From assembly GCA_944325835.1 (NCBI GenBank), contig CALVBO010000003.1, forward strand, positions 62,001 to 126,000: a stretch of 64,000 nt of DNA, in the 5' to 3' direction. The DNA comes from Candidatus Gastranaerophilales bacterium. GTDB taxonomy: Bacteria; Cyanobacteriota; Vampirovibrionia; Gastranaerophilales; Gastranaerophilaceae. Shown in pieces: positions 51,083-60,794 of the stretch; the first letter of the stretch is position 1, and each line of letters starts with the position of its first letter. A program made the translations under genes and the position numbers. The notes below the pieces were generated by a model. That model saw only the letters and a program-made list of their open reading frames with translations. It searched no databases and had not been told where the DNA came from.

Positions 51083-51973
51083 ATGGAAAAACTTCTGTCA
51101 GAAATTGAAGAAAATAAGGTTAAGCTTAAAGAACTTTTGAAAAATCCTGCTAATGCCGTTGAGCTTAATAAATGGTTAAAGACAGAATTAGCTTATACTT
51201 CCAACGCTATTGAGGGTAATACTTTAACCAGAAAAGAAACACAGCTTGTAATTGAGGAGAACCTGACATCTTCTCCCAAGCCACTGAGAAATTATATTGA
51301 AGCTGTTAACCATGCACGGGCGTTTGAAAAAATTTTGGATTTTATTTCTAACGGTTCAAATTTTGATGAAAGGAATGTTCTTGAAATTCACAGGCTAATT
51401 TTAACCGGTCTTGATGACGCTAATGCAGGGTTTTACAGAAATTGCAGGGTTCGGATTTCCGGTTCTGATGTTATTTTGCCAAACCCGCTGAAAGTTCCTC
51501 AGTTGATGACGGAATTTTATGACTGGTTGTTTGAAAACTTAAATGAAGAGCCGATAACTGCTGTCATGGCTCATTTAAAATTTGTTTCTATTCACCCTTT
51601 TGTGGACGGTAACGGACGAACAGCCAGATTATTGATGAATGCTTTGTTATTGCAATCCGGTTATACTCCTATTATTATACGTCCGGCAGATAGGAAAAAG
51701 TATCTTGCTGCAATTGAAAAATTTCAAATTAATAACGATAACGAAACATATTTAAAATTAATGCTAAGATTACTCAAGCGTACTATGAATATAGTTATAA
51801 ATATGCTGACAGTGCCTATAGAAGACGATTCTTCCGAACTGCTTACTATTTCAAAATTCGCGAAACTCAAGGGGGTTCCTGTTTCTACGATAAGATATTG
51901 GGTTGATATCGGTAAGATAAAACCAACCGGATATACCAATTCCGGTTATATGCTGTTTAGTAAGAACATGTAA
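51083..51973 (+). CDS. Fic-family AMPylase with C-terminal MerR-like HTH
   Basis: 296 residues. Inhibitory motif SNAIEGN (S40-N46), Fic motif HPFVDGNGR (H171-R179), both intact. The last 45 residues (LLTISKFAKLKGVPVSTIRY, then WVDIGKIKP) look like a MerR-type helix-turn-helix, different from the winged helix on the other Fic protein at 24.5 kb. GAGG precedes the ATG. The target is unknown. Confidence 0.9.
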   Translation: MEKLLSEIEENKVKLKELLKNPANAVELNKWLKTELAYTSNAIEGNTLTRKETQLVIEENLTSSPKPLRNYIEAVNHARAFEKILDFISNGSNFDERNVLEIHRLILTGLDDANAGFYRNCRVRISGSDVILPNPLKVPQLMTEFYDWLFENLNEEPITAVMAHLKFVSIHPFVDGNGRTARLLMNALLLQSGYTPIIIRPADRKKYLAAIEKFQINNDNETYLKLMLRLLKRTMNIVINMLTVPIEDDSSELLTISKFAKLKGVPVSTIRYWVDIGKIKPTGYTNSGYMLFSKNM

Positions 51974-52050
51974 TATATTCGCATTGAGGTCGCGAAAAAA
52001 TACAAATTTTATATTTTATGCTATAATATGAGCATTGCAAAGGAGAAATT

Positions 52051-53493
52051 ATGGAGACATTAAGAGATAAGTATGAAGTGGTTATAGGGCTGGAAGTTCA
52101 CGCCCAATTGAAGACAAAGTCAAAAATTTTTGCACCGGACGGTACAGAGTTCGGGCAGGAACCTAATACGCAAACATCACCTATTACATTAGGTATGCCT
52201 GGTGTTCTGCCTGTTCTTAACAAAGAAGCCGTTAATATGGGTATCCTGACGGGTTTGGCCTTAAATTGCGAAATCCCTGAACGCTGCAAATTTGACAGAA
52301 AACAATACTTCTATCCTGATCTCCCGAAAGGTTATCAAATTTCTCAATACGATGAACCTATTTGTGTAAACGGTTATCTTGAAATCGGCGGCAAAAAAAT
52401 CGGTATTACAAGAGCGCACCTTGAGGAAGATGCCGGAAAACTTGTCCACGCCGGCGCAGACGGGCTTGCAGGCTCAAGCTATTCACTCGTTGACCTCAAC
52501 AGAGCAGGAACCCCGCTTCTGGAAATCGTTTCCGAACCTGATATGAGATCCTCTGCCGAAGCAAGAGCTTATATGGAAGAACTCAGAAACATCGTCCGCT
52601 ATATCGGCGTCTGTGACGGCAACCTCGAAGAAGGTTCAATGAGATGCGATGCAAACATTTCCATTATGCCGAAAGGTTCTGATAAATTCGGCACCCGTGC
52701 GGAAATCAAAAACGTAAACAGCTTCTCGGCACTTCAAAGAGCGATTGAATACGAAATTGACCGCCAGATTGAAATTGTTGAAGAAGGCGGAAAAGTTGTT
52801 CAGGAAACGCGCCTCTGGGATGATAACGCAAAAGAAACCCGCTCTATGAGAGGTAAAGAGGACGCGCACGATTACAGATACTTCCCTGAACCGGATTTGA
52901 AACCGCTTGTTATTTCACGTGAATGGGTTCAGGAAATTAAGGACAAAATGCCGGAACTGCCTGCTCAAAAACGTGCAAGATATCAAAGTTTGGGCTTGAG
53001 CGAATATGATGCAAACGTTGTTGTTGAACAAATGGAGCTTGCACTGTTCTTTGACAGAGTTCTTGAACTCGGCGCTAATGCCAAAACGGCCGTAAACTTT
53101 ATCATGGGCGAAATTGCGGCTTACTTAAAAGAAGAAAAACTTGAACTTGCCCAAACAAAATTAACACCTGAAAACCTTGCGGAATTAATTTCTTTAATCG
53201 AAAAAGGTACAATTTCCAACAATATCGGTAAACAAATTATTATTGATATGATGCAAACGGGCAAAGCTGCTTCCAAAATCGTTGAAGAAAAGGGCTTGAG
53301 CCAGATTACCGATGAAAGCGCGATTAAAGAAATTGTTCAAAAAGTGGTTGACGCTAACCCTAATCAGGTCGCTGCATACAAAGGCGGCAAAGTTCAACTC
53401 TTTGGCTTCTTTGTCGGTCAGGTTATGAAGGAAACCAAGGGCAGAGCTAACCCGAAAACTGTTAATGAACTTTTGAAAGAACTTTTAGGCTAG
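52051..53493 (+). CDS. gatB: Asp/Glu-tRNA(Asn/Gln) amidotransferase subunit B
   Basis: 480 residues, full length, starting [20 protein letters not shown], with [18 protein letters not shown] and the C-terminal YqeY tail domain. Together with GatA and GatC it amidates misacylated Glu-tRNA(Gln). gatA and gatC are not adjacent. AAGGAG precedes the ATG. Confidence 0.97.
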   Translation: METLRDKYEVVIGLEVHAQLKTKSKIFAPDGTEFGQEPNTQTSPITLGMPGVLPVLNKEAVNMGILTGLALNCEIPERCKFDRKQYFYPDLPKGYQISQYDEPICVNGYLEIGGKKIGITRAHLEEDAGKLVHAGADGLAGSSYSLVDLNRAGTPLLEIVSEPDMRSSAEARAYMEELRNIVRYIGVCDGNLEEGSMRCDANISIMPKGSDKFGTRAEIKNVNSFSALQRAIEYEIDRQIEIVEEGGKVVQETRLWDDNAKETRSMRGKEDAHDYRYFPEPDLKPLVISREWVQEIKDKMPELPAQKRARYQSLGLSEYDANVVVEQMELALFFDRVLELGANAKTAVNFIMGEIAAYLKEEKLELAQTKLTPENLAELISLIEKGTISNNIGKQIIIDMMQTGKAASKIVEEKGLSQITDESAIKEIVQKVVDANPNQVAAYKGGKVQLFGFFVGQVMKETKGRANPKTVNELLKELLG

Positions 53494-53509
53494 TAATCAG
53501 AGGGGACTA

Positions 53510-54568
53510 ATGTTTTTCAGAAAGAAAAAAGACAAAACTTTCATGGAGCGTGAAATTTACGCTCAGCCAAAAATCTTGAATGATATTCTTGAATGTTACG
53601 TAAGCGGTGATGAGATAAAGTTTGATATCCCGAGGGGAATTGAAAAAGTTGTACTTGTCGCAAGCGGCTCATCATACAATTGCGCCCGTTTCAGCGCCGA
53701 TCTTTTTGACAAAATCGCAAATATTGAAGCTTCGGCGGTCTATTCAAGCGAATTCCTCCTGAAATCCATTATTCCGCACAGTGAAAACCTGCTATATATT
53801 TTTATAACGCAGTCGGGCGAAACTTCTGATACTAACAAGGCGTTGATGAAGGCTAAGGAGTATAATCTTAAAACTCTTTGCATAACCAATTCCGAAAATT
53901 CGTCAATCTGGAAACTTGCGGACTATCAGATTAACTGCCATGCAGGTGAAGAAAAAAGTATTGCCGCAACAAAATCTCTGACTGCCCAGATGCTCTGTAC
54001 AACATTGCTTGTACTCAAATATGCACAATTGAAAAATATTGACGTTTCTTTTTATCTTAAAGAGTTGAAAACTCTTCCGTACGCCATAGAAAATACTTTA
54101 GCGCTGCGTCATAATATTCACCGCTTTGCCAAAATTTTGCTTACCTACCAGAATATAGTGATTACAGCTGACGGTATTGCTTACGCTCTTGCGCGTGAAA
54201 CAGCTTTGAAAATGAAGGAAACAACTTATCTCAATATAAATTCTTATATTCTTGGTGAATTTATGCATGGACATGTTGCGGTTTTGAATACTAAATCAGC
54301 GCTTCTTTATATCGCGACAAGCGATTTGAATTACACATCAACCAAAAACCTTAATAAAATCAAAAAGGATTATAAACCATTTGTATTTTTAATCGGCAAC
54401 GCAAATGATAAAATTAATGCAAACGTGAATATAAATGTAAGTATTGAAAGCCCGCTGGTCAAATCCTTTGCTGTTGTAGTAATTTCGCAAATGTTTGCAC
54501 TTGAAATGGCGCAGCGCCTTAAACACAATGTCGACAAACCGCACGGTCTGGAAAAAGTCGTTCAGTAA
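53510..54568 (+). CDS. SIS-domain protein, GlmS isomerase-like
   Basis: 352 residues. Two SIS domains like the C-terminal half of glucosamine-6-phosphate synthase (VLVASGSSYNCARFS, FITQSGETSDTNKAL, EEKSIAATKSLTAQ, and the end NVDKPHGLEKVV). No glutaminase domain, so it cannot use glutamine itself; it may be a deaminase/isomerase of amino sugar phosphates (FrlB/AgaS-like). Lies 16 bases after gatB. Confidence 0.82.
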   Translation: MFFRKKKDKTFMEREIYAQPKILNDILECYVSGDEIKFDIPRGIEKVVLVASGSSYNCARFSADLFDKIANIEASAVYSSEFLLKSIIPHSENLLYIFITQSGETSDTNKALMKAKEYNLKTLCITNSENSSIWKLADYQINCHAGEEKSIAATKSLTAQMLCTTLLVLKYAQLKNIDVSFYLKELKTLPYAIENTLALRHNIHRFAKILLTYQNIVITADGIAYALARETALKMKETTYLNINSYILGEFMHGHVAVLNTKSALLYIATSDLNYTSTKNLNKIKKDYKPFVFLIGNANDKINANVNINVSIESPLVKSFAVVVISQMFALEMAQRLKHNVDKPHGLEKVVQ

Positions 54569-54587
54569 TACACGCTGTTCCCTACGG

Positions 54588-54815
54588 CTAATCTTCGATA
54601 TCCGCAATTAGTTTTTCAATGGTTATGTTAAGTGCATTGGCAAGCTTATATACAATATAAATGCTTGGCGTTACTCTGCAATGCTCAATTTTTACTATGT
54701 GTTTGTCAGAAATGTCCGCTAGTTCGGCGATTTTTTCCTGCGTGAGCGATTTTTTGGCCCGCTCAATCCTTAAATTATAAGCAAGATTTTTTCTGATAGT
54801 TTCTTCTGTTTTCAT
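54588..54815 (-). CDS. Small XRE-family regulator
   Basis: 75 residues, almost only the HTH_3 domain (KSLTQEKIAELADISDKHIVKIE). Convergent to the SIS gene. No partner gene is obvious. Confidence 0.85.
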   Translation of the reverse strand: MKTEETIRKNLAYNLRIERAKKSLTQEKIAELADISDKHIVKIEHCRVTPSIYIVYKLANALNITIEKLIADIED

Positions 54816-54907
54816 TCAATAATTATAACCATGCACTTTGAAACAATACCAGCTACAATTGTTTAAAAATAGTTGCTTTTTGTAGTAGATTAGTATATAA
54901 TAATGGA

Positions 54908-55017
54908 GAAAATCTAATAGATAGGTATATCTTTTTTAACTTAACCTGACTATGCTTATCATAGTTTCACACCACATGGACATGTGACCGCCGTCAAAAC
55001 CCGACGGCGTTTTATTT
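54908..55017 (+). ncRNA. Candidate small RNA with own promoter and terminator
   Basis: Promoter TTGCTT (54873-54878), 17 bases, TATAAT (54896-54901). About 110 bases later a strong terminator CGCCGTC/GACGGCG plus TTTT (54989-55017) closes the unit. Inside lies hairpin CACATG-GA-CATGTG. No coding frame with a ribosome site is seen. It sits between a minus-strand XRE gene and convergent radA, so the terminator has no gene to serve. Confidence 0.5.
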
Positions 55018-55067
55018 GTCCGAGGAAGGCTCCGACTGAGCCGGAGTGGCGGAGAACTGCATTATTT
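55016..55067 (+). repeat. Family A repeat, minimal copy
   Basis: Only the two caps and one hairpin remain: TTGTCCGAG, GGCTCCG/CGGAG, then GTGGCGGAGAACTGC and ATTATT. It shows the smallest unit that keeps both ends. Confidence 0.8.
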
Positions 55068-55075
55068 CAGGAGCG

Positions 55076-56446
55076 TTAAAAAATTGATGTGCTGAACTTT
55101 ATTGCATCCATTAATTTTTTGACCGGAACAATCTCGATTTTATTGCTTTCAATTTTGTTCGCGTATGGGATGATTGCCTTTTTGAAGCCGGAGGCAATGG
55201 CTTCGTTTAAACGTTTTTCAATATTATCAACAGGGTGAATTTCGCCGGACAAACCGATTTCGCCGATTATGACAGTCTGGCTGTCTACAACGATATCGTT
55301 TGCACAGGTCGCAATCGCAAGCGCAATGCCTAAATCCGCACTTGGTTCATCAACCTCAATTCCGCCCATAACATTTACATAAACATCCTGTTTGGATAAA
55401 TTCAGCCCGACACGTTTTTCCAGAACGGCCAGAATTTGGTGTAAACGGCTCATATCAATACCGTTTGTTACCCTGCGCGGGCTCGGGTAGGAGGTTGTTC
55501 CGACAAGTGCCTGAATTTCCACAAGCAGAGGGCGTGTCCCTTCGTTGGTTACAATAATCGCGCTTCCCGGAGTCGAAATTTGCGAACGCTCGTTGAGGAA
55601 AAGTTCATTAGGGTTCTTAACCTCTTTTAATCCTGTGGAGTGCATTTCAAAAATTCCGACCTCAGAAGTGTTGCCAAAACGGTTCTTTATAGAGCGTAAA
55701 ATTCTGTAAGATTTATACCTGTCGCCCTCAAAATAAATAACGGTATCAACCATGTGCTCTAAAACCTTCGGACCGGCAATATTCCCGTCTTTGGTAACGT
55801 GTCCGACAATGACAATGGTAATCCCTTTGGTTTTCGCTATATACATCAAAAGATTACAGCATTCCCGAATTTGCGACACGCTGCCGATTGAGCCGGAAAT
55901 ATTCTGCGAATAGATAGCCTGAATACTGTCTACCATTATAAAATCAGGTTTGACCTCATCAATTTCGGCCTTAATTTTTTCCATTAAGGTCTGCGGGTAG
56001 ATAAGCAGATTTTCGTTATTAATATTCAATCTCTGCGCACGGAGCTTTAGCTGGCTTGCACTTTCTTCTGCTGAAACATAGAGAACTTTTTTGCCGGATT
56101 TGCAAAGTTCTCCGCTTGTCTGCAAAAGAATTGTGGATTTGCCTATCCCCGGATCACCCGCGAGTAAAACAAGCGAGCCTTTGACAAACCCGCCGCCTAA
56201 AATACGGTCGAATTCCGAAATATTCGTGCTTATGCGGACTTCCTGCCCCAGCTCAATATCATTGAGCGGAATAGCTTTTTCCTTGTTGATAAATTCCTCA
56301 GGCAGACAGTTATTTAGCTCTTTCAGCGGCGCGGAAACTTCCTCCTGAAAAGTTCCCCACTGCAAACACTCCGGACATTTTCCGAGGTATCCGGCAGATT
56401 CATATCCGCAGTTTTGACAAACCCACTTTGACTTAACCTTTACCAT
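55076..56446 (-). CDS. radA: DNA repair protein RadA
   Basis: 456 residues. N-terminal zinc finger (CQNCGYESAGYLGKCPEC), RecA-like core with Walker A GDPGIGKST, the RadA motif KNRFGNTSEVGIF, and a Lon-protease-like C-terminal domain. A branch-migration helicase in recombination. Lies 12 bases after surE. Confidence 0.96.
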   Translation of the reverse strand: MVKVKSKWVCQNCGYESAGYLGKCPECLQWGTFQEEVSAPLKELNNCLPEEFINKEKAIPLNDIELGQEVRISTNISEFDRILGGGFVKGSLVLLAGDPGIGKSTILLQTSGELCKSGKKVLYVSAEESASQLKLRAQRLNINNENLLIYPQTLMEKIKAEIDEVKPDFIMVDSIQAIYSQNISGSIGSVSQIRECCNLLMYIAKTKGITIVIVGHVTKDGNIAGPKVLEHMVDTVIYFEGDRYKSYRILRSIKNRFGNTSEVGIFEMHSTGLKEVKNPNELFLNERSQISTPGSAIIVTNEGTRPLLVEIQALVGTTSYPSPRRVTNGIDMSRLHQILAVLEKRVGLNLSKQDVYVNVMGGIEVDEPSADLGIALAIATCANDIVVDSQTVIIGEIGLSGEIHPVDNIEKRLNEAIASGFKKAIIPYANKIESNKIEIVPVKKLMDAIKFSTSIF

Positions 56447-56458
56447 AGATTTCTAATC

Positions 56459-57256
56459 CTAAAACCAGCTGCAGGAGTTGTCTTTGCACAAAATGTCCTC
56501 AAGATCGGTCATCATGGTGTAATTTGTCATTTCGTAAGTTACAGGAGTTATTGAAATTTTATTATCGCGAACCGCTGCAATATCTGTATTGGAATTTGTC
56601 GGTTCGCTGATTAATTCTCCCGCCATCCAGTAGTAAACTTTGCCCCTCGGGTCAACACGTTTTTCGTAATTGTCGGTGAACATTTTTTTGCCGAGTTTTG
56701 TAATCGCGATTCCGGCAATGTCATCTTCATCAACAGAAGGAACATTGATGTTCAGGATAGATTTATGCGGAAATTCAAAATCTTTAAATTTCTTGTTGAC
56801 AAATGCAGCAATAAATCTTGCCGCATATTTGAAATCTTCGTACTCACAATGCATGCTTGCAAGCGACATCGCAATACTTGGCACGCCCAGCATTGCACCT
56901 TCCATCGCACAGCTTACGGTTCCCGAATATAGAATATCTGTTCCGAGATTTGGCCCGTGGTTGATGCCGGAAATTATTAAATCAGGCTGTTCGTCCGGTT
57001 CTAAAACCGCGTTAATCGCGATTTTGACGCAATCCCCCGGGGTTCCAGTCGTGACCCAGGTCGCAGTTGATTTATAAACAGGATCATCAAGTTTTTCAAC
57101 TCTTAAAGGTGTATGCAGAGTAAGTGAATGACCTGCAGCACTTCTTTCTCTGTCCGGGGCAACAATGTATACCTGATGTTTTTCTGATAAAGCTTCTGAT
57201 AACGCTCGAATACCGTTAGATGCTATTCCGTCATCATTGGAAAGTAATATTCTCAT
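56459..57256 (-). CDS. surE: 5'/3'-nucleotidase SurE
   Basis: 265 residues starting MRILLSNDDGIASNGIRAL with the metal-binding aspartate pair D8-D9; SGINHGPNLGTDILYSGTV is the second signature. Dephosphorylates nucleoside monophosphates, a survival factor. First gene of a surE-radA pair. Confidence 0.95.
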   Translation of the reverse strand: MRILLSNDDGIASNGIRALSEALSEKHQVYIVAPDRERSAAGHSLTLHTPLRVEKLDDPVYKSTATWVTTGTPGDCVKIAINAVLEPDEQPDLIISGINHGPNLGTDILYSGTVSCAMEGAMLGVPSIAMSLASMHCEYEDFKYAARFIAAFVNKKFKDFEFPHKSILNINVPSVDEDDIAGIAITKLGKKMFTDNYEKRVDPRGKVYYWMAGELISEPTNSNTDIAAVRDNKISITPVTYEMTNYTMMTDLEDILCKDNSCSWF

Positions 57257-57407
57257 AATTCTCCTTTAATAAACTATTTATTATCATTTTAACTCTTTTT
57301 CCGGGGTTTGAAAAGTTCTCCAAAAATATTATTAAGAATTGTAACGATTATAAAAATTATGTGTAAAATATATCAATTTTATATAAGAAAAATACTTTAT
57401 ATAAATA

Positions 57408-57537
57408 ACACGAGGAAAAGCTTAAAACGAGGATACAAATTGTTTTTAAGCAAACTACACACTTCACACTATTGTTCGGAATGATACGATTTTAACAAAC
57501 ATTCCAGGCGCTTCTTCAAAGGAGCGCTTTATTTTTT
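57408..57537 (+). ncRNA. Candidate small RNA ending in a terminator
   Basis: A gene-free stretch after the AT-rich TTTATATAAATAACACGAG, with CA-rich ACTACACACTTCACAC, ends in terminator GGCGCTT/GGAGCGCTTT plus T-rich run (57507-57537). The terminator overlaps the 3' end of the convergent LuxR-type gene. AACACGAG and the CA-rich body resemble the 19.4 kb candidate. The 5' end is inferred. The gap 57257-57407 otherwise is AT-rich and empty. Confidence 0.4.
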
Positions 57538-57795
57538 GCTTTGTATGAGAGTATTAATGGCGTTAGTGAGTTGTTGGTTAGAGATATTGTTTTCAAGGAT
57601 AATTGCGAAGAGTTTGGAAATGAGTTCGACTCTGCGTTTGGTGCCTGTTTTAAGGAAAATACTTTTGAGATGAGCTTTAACGGTGTGTTGTGTAATGAAA
57701 AGAGTATCTGCGATTTGTTTTGTAGATTTTCCTTTAAGGGTTTCGCGTGTAACGTGAATTTCGCGTTCGGTGAGATCAAAGTGTTGTTTATTCAT
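57529..57795 (-). CDS. Stand-alone LuxR-type HTH regulator
   Basis: 88 residues, GerE-type helix-turn-helix only (FDLTEREIHVTRETLKGKST, then KQIADTLFITQHTVKAHLKSIFLKTG) with a short helical tail; no receiver or ligand domain. ATG 57795 is chosen because GGAGG lies six bases upstream; the earlier ATG overlaps that ribosome site. No target known. Confidence 0.85.
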   Translation of the reverse strand: MNKQHFDLTEREIHVTRETLKGKSTKQIADTLFITQHTVKAHLKSIFLKTGTKRRVELISKLFAIILENNISNQQLTNAINTLIQSKK

Positions 57796-57920
57796 AATGT
57801 CCTCCATAAGTATATTAACATTAAAGCATAGAATTTGTAAAAAACATTAATAATATTTCCGATATTTGCAAGAGTGAAAATTTTTACAAAAAGTAACAAA
57901 AGAAAAAGATAAAAAAGGGG

Positions 57921-57948
57921 TTTACAAAAAAAAATCAGCATGTAGAAT
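57921..57948 (+). promoter_or_regulatory. Promoter of tRNA-Ala
   Basis: TTTACA (57921-57926), 16-base spacer, TAGAAT (57943-57948), about 34 bases from the predicted start to the tRNA. Confidence 0.6.
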
Positions 57949-57988
57949 AGAGAATGTAGCCGAAAGAGATTTTGGTTGCACCGGAAAC

Positions 57989-58064
57989 GGGGGATTAGCT
58001 CAATTGGTAGAGCACCTGCTTTGCACGCAGGGGGTTAGGAGTTCGAGTCTCCTATCCTCCACCA
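57989..58064 (+). tRNA. tRNA-Ala (anticodon TGC)
   Basis: Acceptor GGGGGAT/ATCCTCC, D-arm AGCTCAATTGGTAGAGC, anticodon loop CTTTGCACG with TGC, T-loop TTCGAGT, and encoded CCA. Unlike the tRNA-Leu gene in this window, CCA is in the DNA. Confidence 0.96.
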
Positions 58065-58066
58065 CT

Positions 58067-58105
58067 AAAAAGGACAATGATAAAAATCATTGTCCTTTTT
58101 ATTTT
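58067..58105 (+). terminator. Terminator of tRNA-Ala
   Basis: Perfect 15-base arms AAAAAGGACAATGAT/ATCATTGTCCTTTTT with a four-base loop, then T-rich sequence. Confidence 0.9.
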
Positions 58106-58126
58106 TATAAATTGATAGGGCAATGT

Positions 58127-59083
58127 ATGGATACGAAGATTTTAAAGACAGTTAGGTTTGAACGATATTTATTCGGAGTATTAATGGCGCTATCTATGGT
58201 GGGGTTGGCCGAATTGAGCGGTGAAAAAGAAATTATTTTTCCTGAAATTTGTGCGTTAACCATTGGTGCCTGGGTTTCCGAACAACAGCCCTGGGCAGTC
58301 AATAAAAGAAGAATCTTTTTCTTAATGTCTGCAGCTGCCCTATTTGGAGTTATTATTGTGCGATACTGCCCGCTGCCATTGATTTTACAGGTTTGTATTT
58401 GTTTTGCTTTTTCGGGATTTATTTTGACTGTTTGCAGAACAAATTTTGTTCCTATTATTTCTGCCTGTATTCTTCCGGTTTATTTGCGAACAACAAGTTT
58501 TGTCTATCCGGCTGCCGTTATGGTAATGGCTTTGCTTATTATCCTGGCCCAATGGATTATGGAAAAATGTCATCTCCGGCCGGTAAATAAATTCAGACCC
58601 TGTAATTTTAATTTAAAAACTCAAATAATAAAATGGTCAAAATTATTGGTTGTATTTGGTTTAATAGCTCTTATTCCGTTTAAGACGCATCAGATATATT
58701 TTCTGGCGCCGCCTCTTATTGTAATGTTTACGGAGTTGTCGAACCCTAAAAGTCCCGCGCGGAAAAAGCCGGTTTATATAGCGGGGTTAATGACTTTTAG
58801 TGCTTTTATAGGAAGTTTTTTCAGATTATTGTTTAACGTTTATTTAAATCTGCCGCTTTCTTTATGTACGGCAATGGCATGTATTGTTTTGTTTGCTGCG
58901 TTAAGCAGGCTGAAAATAAATTTTCCGCCTGCCGGTGCAGTGCTATTGATACCTATGATTTTAGATAAGGATTTACTTTTCAGATTTCCTGTAGAAGTTT
59001 TAATAGGTTCTGTTGTGTTAACTTATACTGCAATGGTTTTGTTTAAAGATACGGCGTCTAATCAACTTGTTTTTAATGAATAA
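58127..59083 (+). CDS. Multi-pass membrane protein, HPP-like
   Basis: 318 residues with about nine membrane helices in two similar halves. NFPPAGAVLLIPMIL near 275 resembles the HPP motif of a transporter family of the same name; the first half has TIGAWVSEQQPW at the matching place. Function unknown; nitrite transport is reported for some HPP relatives. Start ATG 58127 has GATAGGG upstream; the longer frame runs into the tRNA. Confidence 0.55.
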   Translation: MDTKILKTVRFERYLFGVLMALSMVGLAELSGEKEIIFPEICALTIGAWVSEQQPWAVNKRRIFFLMSAAALFGVIIVRYCPLPLILQVCICFAFSGFILTVCRTNFVPIISACILPVYLRTTSFVYPAAVMVMALLIILAQWIMEKCHLRPVNKFRPCNFNLKTQIIKWSKLLVVFGLIALIPFKTHQIYFLAPPLIVMFTELSNPKSPARKKPVYIAGLMTFSAFIGSFFRLLFNVYLNLPLSLCTAMACIVLFAALSRLKINFPPAGAVLLIPMILDKDLLFRFPVEVLIGSVVLTYTAMVLFKDTASNQLVFNE

Positions 59084-59150
59084 ATTTTTTATACCATAAT
59101 TGGCAGAAGTATGTTATAATATTTCTTATTTTAAAAGAAATGAGGATTTT

Positions 59151-60794
59151 ATGAAGGTTGTAATTATAGGCGGCGGGGCAGCCGGTGCAAGTTGTGCGGC
59201 AAGACTTAGAAGATTAGATGAATTCGCTGAGATTTTGATATTAGAAAAAACTGATGAAATTTCTATTGCAAACTGTGGTTTGCCTTATTATGTGTCGGGT
59301 GTGATTGGCGACAGAGAGAATATGTTGGTTTCCAGTCCGGAGAAGTTTAAAAGCTGGTTTAGAATTGACGTTCGGCTTAACGCTGAAGTTATAAAAATAA
59401 ACAGGGAGGCAAAGAGCCTTCAACTGAAAAATGGCGAAGTTATAGATTACGACACGCTGGTTTTGACCCCCGGGGCAAGTCCTGTAATTCCGGATTTTGC
59501 CGGAATGGACAAGACTCGGGTTTTTGCGGTTAGAACTCTGGATGATGCTGACAGGATAAAATGTTTTATAAAAAATAATGGTTCTAAGAAAGCTGCTGTA
59601 ATCGGCGGAGGTTTTATCGGAGTTGAGATGGCTGAAAATTTGGCTGAAATGGGGCTTGAAACAACATTGATAGAATTGAGTGACCAGATTTTAGCGCCGG
59701 TAGATAGTGAAGTCGCCCAGTTTGCGCAGAATACAATGATTGAACACAGGGTAAATTTAATTTTATCGGACGGGGTGAGGGAGTTTAGAGGAAATAAAAT
59801 TATTTTAAATTCAAATAAAGAAGTTGAGTTTGATATTGTTATTATGGCAATAGGTGTAAGGCCTGAAATTAGTCTGGCAAAAGATTGCGGCTTGGAAACA
59901 AATAGAGGAATTCTTGTAAATGATTTTATGAAGACCTCTGATGAACAGATTTATGCTGCCGGTGATAGTGTGGAAGTCAAGGATTTTGTCAGCGATGCAA
60001 ATACGATGATACCACTTGCGGGGCCGGCAAACAGGCAGGGGCGGATTATTGCGGATAATATCTGCGGGTTGAATTCCGTTTATAAAAAATCGCAGGGAAC
60101 TTCTGTTATAAAAGTTTTTGATTTAACAGTTGCAAGTGTCGGGAATAATGAGAAGCAATTAAAGCAAAAGAATATTCCGTACTGGAAAACATATACTTTT
60201 GGCCGTTCTCATGCAGGATATTATCCGGAGTCCACACAGATATTTTTTAAGCTGTTATTTAACAATGAGGGTAAAATTCTGGGTGCGCAGGCTGTTGGGA
60301 AAGACGGCGCAGAAAAAAGGATTGACGTTATAAGTTCTATTATGCGTTTGGGCGGAACTATTCAGGATATGCTGGATAGTGAATTATCTTATGCGCCGCC
60401 TTATTCTTCTGCAAAGGATCCGGTGAATGTATTAGGTATGAGTGCGGATAATATTCTGCGGGGATTTTTGAAACCGGCTTATTTTGAGGATTTGGAAAAT
60501 TCTTATTTGATAGATGTAAGACCTGCTGCGTCATATAAAATGAAAACTATTCCTGATTCTGTTAATATTCCGATAAGTGAAATCAGGGATAGGGTTGACG
60601 AAATCCCTGCGGACAGAAAAGTTGTATTATTCTGCAATACCGGTCACACGAGCTATATTGCGGCGAGAATACTTGCGCAGAGAGGATTTAGTAATGTTTA
60701 TTCCTTTATGGGCGGGATTGAGTTGTATAAAGAGTTGATGAAAAATAATTGTCCGAGAAAGGCTCGCGATAAGGAACGTGAGCGAGCCTTTTGA
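59151..60794 (+). CDS. CoA-disulfide reductase/NADH oxidase-like protein with rhodanese domain
   Basis: 547 residues. FAD-binding start VVIIGGGAAGASCAARLRRL; the redox cysteine C42 in ANCGLPYYVSG is that of CoA-disulfide reductases; NADH-binding VIGGGFIGVEMAE; dimerisation domain; then a rhodanese domain (about 450-532) with active C495 (FCNTGHTS). CoADR-rhodanese fusions handle persulfides or polysulfide. Residues 534-547 (CPRKARDKERERAF) and the stop codon come from a family A repeat, so the native C-terminus is replaced. GAGGA precedes ATG 59151. Confidence 0.9.
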   Translation: MKVVIIGGGAAGASCAARLRRLDEFAEILILEKTDEISIANCGLPYYVSGVIGDRENMLVSSPEKFKSWFRIDVRLNAEVIKINREAKSLQLKNGEVIDYDTLVLTPGASPVIPDFAGMDKTRVFAVRTLDDADRIKCFIKNNGSKKAAVIGGGFIGVEMAENLAEMGLETTLIELSDQILAPVDSEVAQFAQNTMIEHRVNLILSDGVREFRGNKIILNSNKEVEFDIVIMAIGVRPEISLAKDCGLETNRGILVNDFMKTSDEQIYAAGDSVEVKDFVSDANTMIPLAGPANRQGRIIADNICGLNSVYKKSQGTSVIKVFDLTVASVGNNEKQLKQKNIPYWKTYTFGRSHAGYYPESTQIFFKLLFNNEGKILGAQAVGKDGAEKRIDVISSIMRLGGTIQDMLDSELSYAPPYSSAKDPVNVLGMSADNILRGFLKPAYFEDLENSYLIDVRPAASYKMKTIPDSVNIPISEIRDRVDEIPADRKVVLFCNTGHTSYIAARILAQRGFSNVYSFMGGIELYKELMKNNCPRKARDKERERAF

